DNA of 64,000 bases, taken from positions 1 through 64,000 of the forward strand of contig NZ_LMWH01000281.1 of the NCBI RefSeq assembly GCF_001507435.1, read 5' to 3'. Under the pieces are notes generated by a model that was given only the letters and a program-made list of their open reading frames with translations, was not told where the DNA came from and made no database searches. The translations under genes and the position numbers were made by a program. The stretch is from Streptomyces sp. NRRL F-5122 (GTDB lineage: Bacteria > Actinomycetota > Actinomycetes > Streptomycetales > Streptomycetaceae). Positions 17,981 to 27,047 of the stretch are shown here, one piece after another; positions within the stretch are counted from its first letter, which is position 1; each line of letters begins with the position of its first letter.

Positions 17981-18130
17981 GAACATGCCCCCCGCGGAGC
18001 CGTCCGGGCAGGACAACCCCGGCCCGGAGCCGGTGTCGCACCGTGCCGGCGCGGACTGTCCAGGCGTGCCTTCGTCGGCGGTGCGGCCGCCTCCGCCGTC
18101 GCCGCTGCCGGTCTCTCGCCGGCCGGCGGC
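17981..18130 (+). pseudogene. Stub of a TAT-exported protein (N-terminus only, frameshifted)
   Basis: A GTG at 17981, preceded by AAAGGAATTCCC, opens VNMPPAEPSGQDNPGPEPVS; in another frame this continues RRGLSRRAFVGGAAASAV and then AAGLSPAGG. That is the n-region, SRRAFVGG twin-arginine motif and hydrophobic core of a TAT signal. The mature protein is missing: the sequence runs within 50 bases into the Fic gene. The signal lies in the same frame as the Fic protein, through an upstream ATG at 17951. Confidence 0.55.
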
Positions 18131-18178
18131 CTGCCGTCGGCCTGCCGTCGGCCTCCGCCACCACGGCGCCTTGACGCG

Positions 18179-19342
18179 ATGACTGCGTCATCATGTCATT
18201 GCTTCATGCTGTACCCCACACCCGCCCTCACTGACAGCGACAAACGAGTCCTCCAAGGCATTGAGCGGATGCGCACCTTGCTGCGCCACCAGGTCCGCTC
18301 TGAAGCCAAGTGGACCCCGGGCCTGCGGAAGTTCCTCACTGCGGATGCTGTGGCAGCTTCCAACTCCATCGAAGGATTCAAGGTCGCCACCGTCGATGTG
18401 GAAGACCTGATGGACGGTGAGCGGGACGTCGAGGTCTCCGACGAGAATCGAGAGGAGACCCTCGCCTACCAGCGCATGGTGACCTACATCCAAACGCTCC
18501 ACGACGCCGCGGACTTCACGTACAGCACGAGCTTTTTCAACGCCCTGCACTGGATGCTTCAAGGCCACCGTCACCACCCGCGCAAACCCGCCGGACAATG
18601 GCGCCGCAGCCCCGTCTACGTCACCGACGCCCGCGACCCAAGTATTGCCGCCTACACCGCACCTGATGCCGAGGCAGTCCCCTCACTTATGCAGGAGTTG
18701 GTCGACTGGCTCAACGCCGGCGACACCACCCACACCTTGGTCCGGGCAGCCATGGCACACCTCCATTTGGTCTCCATCCACCCATGGGCCGACGGCAACG
18801 GCCGGATGTCTCGCTCGCTTCAAACGCTGATAATCGCCCGGGAAGGAGTCCTGGCTCCCGAGTTCTCCTCCATCGAGGCCTGGCTGGGGCGGCCGGGCAA
18901 CACCTGGGAGTACTACCGGGAACTCGCCAGCCGCGGCGCCCACTACCTGCCCGACCAGGACGTGTCCAGCTGGCTCCGCTTCAATCTCACCGCTTACCAC
19001 CAGCAGGCTCAAACCGTGCAAGGCCGCCTGACCCGAGCAGGCAACGTCTGGGGAGCTCTGACCGACTTCACCCAACAAACAGGCCTCGACGAACGCATCG
19101 TCGCCGCCCTCCACGACGTTGCCATGGCCGGACGAGTACGCCGCTCCCGTTACGAACACGCCGAAGGCCTCAGCCTCCAGCAGGCCCAACGCGATCTGCG
19201 TGACCTCGTCGCCTCCGAAGTGCTCAGACCCGTCGGGCGCACCCGCGCCCGCTACTACACCGCCGGAGCCCGCTTTCCCCAGCAAGCACTGGACATCGCC
19301 CGCACCCCTATGGCCCTCATCGACCCCTACACAGCTGCCTGA
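18179..19342 (+). CDS. Fic family protein, class II (inhibitory helix in the N-terminus), about 387 aa
   Basis: The catalytic motif HPWADGNGR spans residues about 201-209 (family HPFx(D/E)GNGRxxR). The self-inhibitory helix SNSIEG sits at 61-66, N-terminal to the Fic core, as in class II proteins, where the Glu blocks ATP binding. The core runs LQGIERMRTLLR to WLRFNLTAYH, followed by a winged-helix-like C-terminal part (LSLQQAQRDLRDLVASEVLR) typical of Fic proteins with a DNA-binding tail. The expected activity is AMPylation of a protein hydroxyl. Starts at 18179 or 18206 are both possible and neither has a good ribosome site. The open frame continues upstream through a TAT-like signal to 17951, probably by chance fusion. 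Confidence 0.88.
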   Translation: MTASSCHCFMLYPTPALTDSDKRVLQGIERMRTLLRHQVRSEAKWTPGLRKFLTADAVAASNSIEGFKVATVDVEDLMDGERDVEVSDENREETLAYQRMVTYIQTLHDAADFTYSTSFFNALHWMLQGHRHHPRKPAGQWRRSPVYVTDARDPSIAAYTAPDAEAVPSLMQELVDWLNAGDTTHTLVRAAMAHLHLVSIHPWADGNGRMSRSLQTLIIAREGVLAPEFSSIEAWLGRPGNTWEYYRELASRGAHYLPDQDVSSWLRFNLTAYHQQAQTVQGRLTRAGNVWGALTDFTQQTGLDERIVAALHDVAMAGRVRRSRYEHAEGLSLQQAQRDLRDLVASEVLRPVGRTRARYYTAGARFPQQALDIARTPMALIDPYTAA

Positions 19343-19593
19343 CAGACGCTGCGCGAGACCTGCCTTGAGATCTCGACGAACCGGCCAGCGCTTCGTCGAG
19401 GCCACCCCCGACCCCACGTCTACACCAACGGATCGACGGCGCGGACGCGCAGCCGTACATCACACCTGCCGACCGCACATCCCGCAGCGCCGTACCGGCA
19501 AGACCGGGCGGCGCTGCCGCTGGATCCTGGGGGATCCGTCGCGGAGACCAGGAGCGGGAGTCCGGCCCGGGCAGTGCAGAGGTATCCCCTTCG

Positions 19594-20451
19594 CTACCCT
19601 CGCCTGTACTCCGGGGTCAGGTCCTGGGTGCCGATCACCGAGAGCAGCTCGAACTGCTCCACCGCCGGGGTGCCGACTGCGGGGGTGAACCACAGCAGCC
19701 GCTGACGGCCGTCCTCGCTGAACAACGACAGGCAGTTGACCTCGATCGTTCCCAGAGTCGGATGGACGATCCGCTTCCGGTCGTTGCGCCGCACGGCGAC
19801 GTCGTGCTCGGCCCACAGTTCGGCGAACTCCGCCGAAGCCTCGATCAGGTCGTCCACCAGATGGCGCGCCTCCTCGTCCTGGCTGCCGCGGCGGGCCACC
19901 GCGGCCCGCAGGTCGGCCGTGAAGGCGTGCGCATGGTATTCGTGATCCGCCTCCGGGTAGAGCTGCCGCCTGTCTGGTTCGGTGAACCACCGGTAGACCA
20001 GGCTCGCCCGCCGCCCCGTATAGGCCGACTCGTCGCCCACCAGCGCACGTGCCAGCGAGTTCTGGACCAGGGCGACGTGCAGATCGGTGACGACCATGGC
20101 CGGTGTGTGCGGCATCCGGCTCATCAGGTCCAGCATGCCCGGGTGCACGTGCGATGCGGCGCTTCCCGCAGGCGGCACAGGCCGGCCGGCCAGGTGGTAC
20201 AGATGGTTGCGCTCGTCGAGATCGAGCCGCAGCGCGCGGGCGAACGCGGCCAGCATCTGCTCCGACGGCTGCGCCCCGGACCCCTGCTCCAACTCGGTGT
20301 AGTACTCCACCGACGCCCCGGCCAGATGAGCGACCTCATCACGTCGCAGCCCCGGAACACGGCGCCGGGGACCGCCCGGCAGGCCCACATCGGAAGGCCG
20401 GATCCGGTCGCGGCGCGACTTGAGGAACGCGCCGAGCTCGTGAAGGTCCAT
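19594..20451 (-). CDS. MmyB-type XRE family transcriptional regulator, 285 aa
   Basis: The helix-turn-helix covers residues about 8-75 (LGAFLKSRRDRIRPSDVGLP; LRRDEVAHLAGASVEYYTEL), followed by the MmyB-like ligand-binding domain ([66 protein letters not shown]). It is divergent from the tautomerase-SDR pair with a strong palindrome between them, the usual arrangement for this family, in which the regulator represses a neighbouring oxidoreductase. A decayed relative lies at 15956. Confidence 0.92.
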   Translation of the reverse strand: MDLHELGAFLKSRRDRIRPSDVGLPGGPRRRVPGLRRDEVAHLAGASVEYYTELEQGSGAQPSEQMLAAFARALRLDLDERNHLYHLAGRPVPPAGSAASHVHPGMLDLMSRMPHTPAMVVTDLHVALVQNSLARALVGDESAYTGRRASLVYRWFTEPDRRQLYPEADHEYHAHAFTADLRAAVARRGSQDEEARHLVDDLIEASAEFAELWAEHDVAVRRNDRKRIVHPTLGTIEVNCLSLFSEDGRQRLLWFTPAVGTPAVEQFELLSVIGTQDLTPEYRRG

Positions 20452-20479
20452 GCCACCAGTCTCGCTGCTGCCGCACCCG

Positions 20480-20508
20480 TTACCCAGGGGGTGGCAACCC
20501 CTGGGTAA
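20480..20508. promoter_or_regulatory. Operator palindrome for the MmyB regulator
   Basis: Perfect 11-bp arms TTACCCAGGGG and CCCCTGGGTAA around a 7-base centre GTGGCAA, 29 bases upstream of the regulator's ATG and about 90 bases before the tautomerase. Placement and symmetry indicate an auto-regulated divergent promoter. Confidence 0.7.
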
Positions 20509-20600
20509 GCGCCATCTGCCTTTTCGGGCGTTCGCGACCGACAGTGATGGCGGCAGCCCACGGCGCTGCCGCCATCACACAAGCCCCCTAGGAGCCGGAT

Positions 20601-20819
20601 ATGCCCTTCGCGAACTTCAAGGTCCCTGCCGGATCCCTCACAGCCGAGCAGACCAAGACCCTCATCGCCCGCACCACGGACCTGTACGCCGAGATCTACG
20701 GGGAGGCGGCACGCCCCACCACCCTCGTCCTCGTCGAGGAGGTTCCCGACGGCGGCTGGGGGATCGCAGGCACCGCCCTGACCCTGTCGATGATCCAGAG
20801 CAGGCACGACCAGGGCTGA
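20601..20819 (+). CDS. 4-oxalocrotonate tautomerase family protein, 72 aa
   Basis: A small protein of the family's usual length. MPFANFKVPAG places Pro directly after the initiator Met, giving the catalytic N-terminal proline after Met removal. The later TLVLVEEVPDGGWGIAG resembles the family beta-strand, with WGIAG in place of WGVGG. These enzymes interconvert keto-enol forms of small carbonyl compounds. It lies 54 bases before the SDR gene and shares its promoter, so the two may act on related substrates. AGGAGCC precedes the start. Confidence 0.85.
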   Translation: MPFANFKVPAGSLTAEQTKTLIARTTDLYAEIYGEAARPTTLVLVEEVPDGGWGIAGTALTLSMIQSRHDQG

Positions 20820-20873
20820 ACCTCCCACCCGCCCTCACTGACTACTGATCATTCAACGAATCGAGTTTTCGTC

Positions 20874-21680
20874 ATGGCTTCCACCCAACCGGCCACGGAC
20901 CGCCCCGCCAAGATCGCTCTTGTCACGGGAGGCAACCGCGGCCTCGGACGTTCCGTCGTCGAGTCGCTCGCCGCCGCAGGCACCGACATCGTGTTCACCT
21001 TCCGCTCCCACGAGGAGGAAGCCAAGGAGGTCGCCGACGCCGTCGCCGCACTGGGCCGCATCGCGGTACCACTGCACCTGGACACCACGCAGCCCCAGAC
21101 CTTCGCCGCGTTCACCGACCGGCTCCGGCAGGCCCTGGAGACGAACTGGGGCCGCGACAGCCTGGACATCCTGGTCAACAATGCAGGCTTCTCCGGGAGC
21201 ACCGTCCTCGGCGCCACGGACGAGAAGACGATCGACGAACTGTTCGCCGTCCACGTCAAGGGCGTCTACCTGCTCACCCAGGCCGTCGCCGCCGCCGAGG
21301 AGGGCGCCGAGCCCCTGCTCGCGGACGGCGGGCGCATCATCAATCTCTCCTCCGGCCTGGCCCGGTTCGTCACCGCCCCCTACGCCGTCTACGCGGCGAT
21401 GAAGGGCGCGGTGGAGGTCCTCACCCGCTACTGGGCGGTGGAGCTCGGGTCCCGCGGTATTTCGGTGAACACCATCGCCCCGGGACCCGTGGCGACCGAC
21501 TTCGCCGACGGCTACCTGCGCGCCAGCCAGGACGTGCAGAAGGCCATGAGCGGCATGACGGCCCTGGGACGCATAGCCCACGCCGACGACATCGGCCCCG
21601 CCATCGCCGCCCTGACAAGCGAGGGAACCCACTGGATCACGGGCCAGCGGATCGAGGCCAGCGGAGGCTTCCGGATGTAG
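20874..21680 (+). CDS. SDR family oxidoreductase, 268 aa
   Basis: Classical short-chain dehydrogenase: TGGNRGLG cofactor loop near residues 19-26, LVNNAGFSGS, active-site Ser in NLSSGLARF, YAVYAAMKGA with the catalytic Tyr and Lys, and NTIAPGPVATDF after it. The C-terminus TGQRIEASGGFRM is typical. It should reduce or oxidise a carbonyl/alcohol with NAD(P)(H). It is co-directional with the tautomerase and presumably controlled by the MmyB regulator. Confidence 0.92.
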   Translation: MASTQPATDRPAKIALVTGGNRGLGRSVVESLAAAGTDIVFTFRSHEEEAKEVADAVAALGRIAVPLHLDTTQPQTFAAFTDRLRQALETNWGRDSLDILVNNAGFSGSTVLGATDEKTIDELFAVHVKGVYLLTQAVAAAEEGAEPLLADGGRIINLSSGLARFVTAPYAVYAAMKGAVEVLTRYWAVELGSRGISVNTIAPGPVATDFADGYLRASQDVQKAMSGMTALGRIAHADDIGPAIAALTSEGTHWITGQRIEASGGFRM

Positions 21681-22304
21681 CCGGACACTGTTCCCGGCAC
21701 AGGGCCCGGCCGGAGCGCCTTGCTTGGGCGGCGGGAAGCGGGCGCGGAGGGTCAGGGCCAGTGGCGTGACGGATCATGCCGGCCTGCGGCAGCGTCGGCC
21801 CGCCCCACGGGCTCCACCCCGGCCGGTGCAGGCCGCCCCGCACCACCTCGGCCGGAGCAGGACCCGCCCGCCGTGCCGAGGAAGTTCTGCGGCGGGGCGG
21901 GAACATGCGCCGGGTGCCGGTGGTTATGGAAGGCGTGGTGGTGAAGGGGACAGTGTCCCCGGGCCTCACCTATTGCCCATGAGGACGATCGTTCGGCTGA
22001 AGCCTCATGGAGCCTTTCGCCGCGTAGGCGACCTCGTCACTGCCGGTGCGAGACCGACCTGCTTGCCTGGGCGTGGACGCTCACGGTCATTTTCGACCTC
22101 GACGAGATGTCGGGCCCACGGCCGGAACCTCACGATCTGCCGCTCCTGCTGGGGCTGTTGCCAAAGAAGCCAGGCCGATAGCCAGCAGGGGAGGGCGCCA
22201 CCTGCATCCAGCGAAAGAACCGTCTCTATCGGGGTGGCCGCACCCGAGTGCGGGGCGCGGCCTTGCGCGTTCCGATGTCTCAAGCGGCGCGCGTCACGTC
22301 TCGA
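21681..22304. other. Intergenic or decayed region, no gene supported
   Basis: About 620 bases without a convincing frame. A minus-strand frame near 22010-22200 has some coherent text (WLLWQQPQQERQIVRFRPWA) that might be a transposase or other remnant; I cannot identify it. Confidence 0.35.
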
Positions 22305-22887
22305 TCAGCGGACGAGGCGGATCAGGTCGATGTCGATACGGAAGGGCACCGCCGCCGTCTTCATGCGATCCCGGTGAATGCCAGTGGCGACATAGGCGCG
22401 GGTGGTTTCGTCCAGCTCGTATGTGTGGATTACAGGGAGGCCGCCTTCCTCCTCGATACGCCAATAGTGGGGAATGCCCGCCTGTGCGTACGTGAACGGC
22501 TTCAGCGACCTGTCCCGGTCGGCCGATTCGTCTGAGACCACTTCGATGGCGAGGGCTACCTCGTCGGGGAGATAGCACGTACGGTCCGGGTCGTAGGGAA
22601 CCGTGACAGCCAGGACGTCAGGCTCGGGCCGTGTCTTCGTATTCAACTTGACCGTCATGTCCCGGTCGATCTCGAATCCCTCGGGGGCCTGATCGTCCAA
22701 CACGGTCGTAAGCCGGGTGACGACGCGGGCGTGCCAGGAACGCTGCGGCGACACCATGAAGCAGCGCTCCATCGATCAGCTCGGTGTGCCGGGGGAGACC
22801 GGGTGCGTTGTCGAGGTCATCGGCTTCCCACCCACTCGGCCGAGGAGGCAGCATCCAGGGCGGGAGCGCGTCCCAAGCGGTAGTCAT
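22305..22887 (-). pseudogene. Uma2 family endonuclease (DUF820), split by one frameshift
   Basis: Start ATG at 22887 with GGAGGAGACG upstream. The first frame gives MTTAWDALPPWMLPPRPSGW to HTELIDGAL; after one extra base near 22763 the second frame continues FMVSPQRSWHARVVTRLTTV, with RPEPDVLAVTVPYDPDR, EVALAIEVVSDESADRD, KPFTYAQAGIPHYWRIEE. These are the Uma2 motifs, with the PD-(D/E)xK-like residues in PEPDV and AIEVVS. Everything else is intact, so either a recent mutation or a base-call error broke it. Uma2 proteins are putative restriction-fold nucleases of unknown role, abundant in actinobacteria. Confidence 0.85.
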
Positions 22888-23114
22888 CGTCTCCTCCAGG
22901 TGCCCTGGCCAGCTTATCCGCCGGCGTCGCATGGCCAGCGGACGGCGGCGATGGAGGCTGAGAGCGAGACACCGCGAGGCCATCGACTGGACCGGGAGGG
23001 ATGGGAATCGGAGGCGTCTGCGCCGCACTGTGGACCACCCCGCATCTGCGGAGAACACTCAGCCGAGGCGCACCTGACAGGTCCTCAAGCACTCTGCGGG
23101 ACAAGGCAGTTAAA

Positions 23115-23134
23115 GGTGCTCCCGCGGGAGCACC
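23115..23134 (-). terminator. Terminator hairpin after the rclR-like gene
   Basis: A 20-bp perfect palindrome (GGTGCTCCCG / CGGGAGCACC) 77 bases past the regulator's stop, followed on the minus strand by TTTAA. Confidence 0.65.
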
Positions 23135-23211
23135 CCACGGGGTGTGCCGCGGGCAGCCGATCCGGCCCGATGTGCCGACCGGGAGCGGAAGAGTACAGCC
23201 GCCGTGACTCG

Positions 23212-24150
23212 TCATCCGGCTTTCGTCGTTCCCGGTGCCTGGGTCCTCTCGCGCCGGAAGCGGGCGGGTGTCGTGCCCAGATGGGCCCGGAAGGCGCGTG
23301 AGAACGCGGACTCGGAGGAGTAGCCGACCTGGCCGGCGACGCTCGCCACGGTCGCGTCGGTGGTGGTGAGCAGTTCCGCTGCCGCCATCAGCCGCGCCCG
23401 GGCGAGGAAGGCGCCCACGGTCGTCCCGGTGTCCCGGCTGAAGTGGCGCAGGAAGGTGGCGCGGGACATGGCGGCCGCGCGGCTGAGCCGTTCGATCGTC
23501 CAGTCGGCCCCCGGCTCGTTCAGCATGCCCTCGACGGCCGACGCGATCCGGCCGTCGGCCGCCGCGGTCCACAGGGTGGCCCCCGTGGCCTCGCCCCGCG
23601 CGGTCCGCAGCACCATCGCCAGCAGCACGGTGCACAGGGCGGAGAGGATCGCCGCGGTGCCCTCGCCCTCGCGTAGCGCCTCACCGCGCATCAGGGCGCT
23701 GAGCATCCGCAGCACCTCGTCGCTCTCGGCCGACTGCCCGAAGGAGACGTGCACCGGGTCGGGCAGGCTCGCGAACAGCAGCGAGCCCGCACCGGCGTCG
23801 AAGGTGTAGTGCCCGCAGAAGAGGTCGATGACGGGCTCTTCGCCGTGCTCGCTGCGCGTGGTCACGAACGCCTCGCCGGCCGTCTCCGCCGTCCCCGTCG
23901 GGCCGGCTTCGCCGGCGGTGATCACCCGGTGCGGGGCGCCGCTCGGGATCATCACCACGTCCCCGGGGCGCAGGTCGAGCAGGACCGTGCCCACCTGCAG
24001 CCGGCATGCGCCGTCCAGCAGCACATGGAACGGCGCCTCCAGCTCGCCGTAGGCAGGCACGTTCATCCTGGTGCCGGCCCCGAGCAGGCAGCGCTTGTCG
24101 AGGGCGGCCCCCAGGCGGGCCATGCGCAGCAGCCGGCTGACTGAGTCCAC
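23212..24150 (-). CDS. rclR: AraC family regulator, RclR-like, 312 aa
   Basis: The N-terminal sensor half is a cupin (AraC_binding_2/cupin_6) with MDSVSRLLRM, DKRC at residues 18-21, LRPGDVVMIPSGAPHRV and VIDLFCG. Cys21 and Cys112 sit where Escherichia coli RclR has its redox-active Cys21 and Cys89 (as I recall that sequence: MDALSRLL, IDKNC, VCG). The C-terminal half has two helix-turn-helix segments (WTIERLSRAAAMSRATFLRH; VASVAGQVGYSSESAFSRAF). RclR senses hypochlorous acid and activates rclABC. The gene is divergent from the RclA-like reductase with 74 bases between them, so it is very likely its regulator. No rclB or rclC is nearby. Confidence 0.85.
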   Translation of the reverse strand: MDSVSRLLRMARLGAALDKRCLLGAGTRMNVPAYGELEAPFHVLLDGACRLQVGTVLLDLRPGDVVMIPSGAPHRVITAGEAGPTGTAETAGEAFVTTRSEHGEEPVIDLFCGHYTFDAGAGSLLFASLPDPVHVSFGQSAESDEVLRMLSALMRGEALREGEGTAAILSALCTVLLAMVLRTARGEATGATLWTAAADGRIASAVEGMLNEPGADWTIERLSRAAAMSRATFLRHFSRDTGTTVGAFLARARLMAAAELLTTTDATVASVAGQVGYSSESAFSRAFRAHLGTTPARFRRERTQAPGTTKAG

Positions 24151-24224
24151 GGTGAGACTTTCGGGCAGGAAAGCGAGACGGTCGAGTCTATTTGTACCAG
24201 CGCAGGGCGTCGCAGACTCGAGGC

Positions 24225-25610
24225 ATGGAGATCACCACAGCGCTCACCGCGGATATTCTGGTCATCGGCTTCGGCAAGGGCGGCAAGACCGCCGCCCGTG
24301 TACTCGCCGACGCCGGCCGCCGAGTGGTCCTGATCGAGCAGTCCGCGAACATGTACGGCGGGACCTGCCCGAACGTCGGCTGTGTACCGACCAAGATGCT
24401 CGTCCACTACGCCACCACCAAGCGCCTGCAGGACGACGCGCAGCAGTTCTTCGCCCAGTCGGTCGCCGGCGTCCGCGCGCTGACCAGCGCCTTCCGCGCC
24501 GGCAACTTCGAGGCGCTGAACGGCAAGGACACCGCGACGGTCATCACCGGCACGGCCCGGTTCCTCGACCCGCACACCGTCGCGGTGGGGGAGGGACGGG
24601 ACCTCATCACCGTCACCGCCCCCACGATCCTGGTCAACACCGGGTCCGAGCCGGTCATCCCCCCGATCCCCGGCCTCGCGGACAGCTCCCACCTGGTCTC
24701 CAGCACGGAACTCACCCAGACGCAGAACCTGCCCGAGCGTCTCGTCGTCCTGGGCGGCGGCTACCTCGGCCTGGAGTTCGCGGGCATCTACCGGCACTTC
24801 GGCACCGAGGTCACCGTCCTCGAAGCAGCCGACCGGCTCCTTCCCCGGGAGGACGAGGACATCGCCGAGGCCGTCCAGGAGATCCTCACCGGCGACGGCA
24901 TCCGCATCATCACCGGCGCCAAGGTCACCGAGGTCCGCGACAACGGCGCCGTCTCCACGGCCGTGTACGACAAGGACGGCCGGACCCACACCGTCGAGGC
25001 ATCCGCGCTGCTGCCCGCCACCGGGCGCCGCCCCGTCACGGACGGCCTCCATCTGGATGCCGCCGGCGTCCACACCGCGCCGAACGGCGCCATCGTGGTG
25101 GACGAGTACCTGCGCAGCAGCCAACCGCACATCTACGCACTCGGCGACGTCAACGGCGGCGAGCAGTTCACCTACATCTCCCTGGACGACGCCCGCATCG
25201 TCCTGGACCAGCTCCTGGGCGAGGGAAAGCGCATCACCGGCGACCGCAGGGCGGTGCCCCACACCCTGTTCATCACCCCGCCGCTCGCCACCGTCGGACT
25301 GACCGAGAGCCAGGCACGGGCACAAGGGCTGAACATCACCGTCGCGCGGGAGAAGGTCGCCGACATCGTGGCCATGCCCCGCGCCTACACGGTCGAGGAG
25401 ACCCGCGGCGTCATGAAGTTCATCGTGGACTCGGACACCGACCTGATCCTCGGAGCCGCCCTGCTCAGCATCGACGCGCAGGAGATCATCAACACCGTCG
25501 CGCTGGCCATGCGGCACCACATCACCGCAACCCAGCTCCGCGACTCGATCTACACCCACCCGAGCTCGACCGAAGCCCTCAACGAGGTCTTCGACAAAGT
25601 CCTGCCCTGA
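24225..25610 (+). CDS. rclA: RclA-like FAD-dependent pyridine nucleotide-disulfide oxidoreductase, 461 aa
   Basis: FAD loop VIGFGKGGKTAA at 13-24, redox-active disulfide GGTCPNVGCVPTK with Cys48 and Cys53, NAD(P) loop VLGGGYLGLEFAGI, second FAD segment YALGDVNGGEQFTYISLDDA and a C-terminal dimerisation domain ending HPSSTEALNEVF. The text is close to E. coli RclA throughout (for example YISLDDxRIVxDxLLGEGKR), the copper reductase protecting against reactive chlorine. The start at 24225 (MEITTAL) is preferred over 24192. Divergent from the rclR-like gene; their shared promoter lies in 24151-24224. It could otherwise be called a mercuric-reductase-like or dihydrolipoamide-like enzyme, but the CxNxGCxPTK context and the neighbour favour RclA. 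Confidence 0.88.
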   Translation: MEITTALTADILVIGFGKGGKTAARVLADAGRRVVLIEQSANMYGGTCPNVGCVPTKMLVHYATTKRLQDDAQQFFAQSVAGVRALTSAFRAGNFEALNGKDTATVITGTARFLDPHTVAVGEGRDLITVTAPTILVNTGSEPVIPPIPGLADSSHLVSSTELTQTQNLPERLVVLGGGYLGLEFAGIYRHFGTEVTVLEAADRLLPREDEDIAEAVQEILTGDGIRIITGAKVTEVRDNGAVSTAVYDKDGRTHTVEASALLPATGRRPVTDGLHLDAAGVHTAPNGAIVVDEYLRSSQPHIYALGDVNGGEQFTYISLDDARIVLDQLLGEGKRITGDRRAVPHTLFITPPLATVGLTESQARAQGLNITVAREKVADIVAMPRAYTVEETRGVMKFIVDSDTDLILGAALLSIDAQEIINTVALAMRHHITATQLRDSIYTHPSSTEALNEVFDKVLP

Positions 25611-26157
25611 CCGGCCCGGCCGCGCACCCGGCGGGCATCCGCCCCGACACGGCACACGGTCAGAGGCACCTGCCGCGGGCCGGGCACGCCACATCGACGC
25701 AAGCCGGAGTGCGTGTGGCGCGGGTCGAGGCGGTGCGGTGCGCAGCGGCCGCCGCCACCGCGACGACACCGCCTCGGTTCGCCGGATGGCGTCACACAGC
25801 GCGGCTTCCCACCCCCGGGAACCCGGCGCAAGCCGATCAAGGCTGCCTCAGTCCACGGACCGGGCGTATACCCGAAAAGCCTCCCATCGCATGCCGCACT
25901 GCCCCTCACACGGCGCCGACGCGACTGTCCCCCCGCCATGAGACACCGTGACCGCTCGACGAGGCAGGGACACCCCGTGCACACGTCGGGAAGAGATTCC
26001 AGCCGGCGACGGAGATGATGCAGAAGGAAGAAAAAGCCGTCGCCCCCTTCGCTGTGCGGCCGGGCCCGGCCGACGTCCGCCGTCGACGACGTGTGCGCCG
26101 ACGGCACCGTCGAACGAGGTCGATCAGCCGGCCCGCCTTCCCCAGGAGAAAACGACC
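25611..26157. other. Intergenic, no gene supported
   Basis: About 550 bases after rclA. All frames are rich in Arg/Pro/His without recognisable domains. The last 15 bases carry AGGAGAAAACG, the ribosome site of the MBL pseudogene. Confidence 0.4.
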
Positions 26158-27047
26158 ATGCACCACCAGAAGAACAGGCCCTTCGAACTCGCCGACGTCC
26201 AGATGCACACACGCCGACTCACCGACGACGTATACGCCGTCATGGCGAGCGACGTCGACGACACCGACCACACCGCGACCACGCCGGTTTCGCCGTGGGT
26301 GATTCGGGAGTGCTGGTGGTCGAATCGCTGAGCAACGGCCGATTGGCGTCCCAGGTCATCGGCGAGGTGCGCAAAGCGACCCCGCTGCCCATTCGATTCC
26401 TGGTCAACACCAGTTTCCACGGCGACCATTGCTTCGGAAATTTCGCCTTCCCGGCGCAGACGGTGATCATCCATCATGAGGCGACCAAGCGTGTCATCGA
26501 CGAGCGCTTCGAGCAGGACCGCGCCTTCATGATCGACCTGCTCGGCCCGAACGCCGGCATCGAAGAGGCCGTGGCCCGCTCAGCGGACGTCACGGTCACC
26601 GGGTCGTGCTCCCTCGATCTGGGAGGCAAGCATGTGGACATCGAGCACATCGGCTACGCCCAGACCGACGGCGACCTGGTCGTGCGCATACGCGAGGACA
26701 ACATCGTCTTCGTCGGGAACATGCTGCAGGCGCCGCCCCCGGCGTTCCCCTGGCTGTTGGAAGGGCGAGCCGACGAGGCACTCGTCACCTACCGGCGCCT
26801 GCACGACATCCTCGACGACGACACCCTGATCGTGCCGGGCCACGGCCGGACCATGCACCGTGCCGACATCCTGCATTCCATCGCCTACCTCGAGAAGCTG
26901 ATCAGCCTGGCGCGGGACGCCAAAGACAACAAACTGCCCGCCGACCAGGCCCGCGAGGCGCTCGCGATGAAGGAATACAGCGACTACAGCATGTACGAAT
27001 TCATCCACTTCCAGGTCAACATCCCCGCGGTGCTGAGCCCGCAATGA
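26158..27047 (+). pseudogene. MBL-fold metallo-hydrolase, broken by one frameshift near 26280
   Basis: The ATG at 26158 has AGGAGAAAACG upstream and opens MHHQKNRPFELADVQMHTRR, LTDDVYAVMASDVDDTDHTA. The frame then changes and the rest continues HAGFAVGDSGVLVVESLSNG, RFLVNTSFHGDHCFGNFAFP, IEHIGYAQTDGDLVVRIRED, VGNMLQAPPPAFPWLLEGRA and IVPGHGRTMHRADILHSIAY. FHGDH keeps three of the five HxHxDH positions; the first His is Ser here. GYAQTDGDLVV and PGHG match the other metal motifs. MBL enzymes hydrolyse esters, lactones or thioesters; this copy can make the product only if the frameshift is a sequence error. Confidence 0.8.

Noticed and set aside
24063..25769. 568-aa open frame on the minus strand
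   Set aside because: Antisense shadow of the rclA-like gene.
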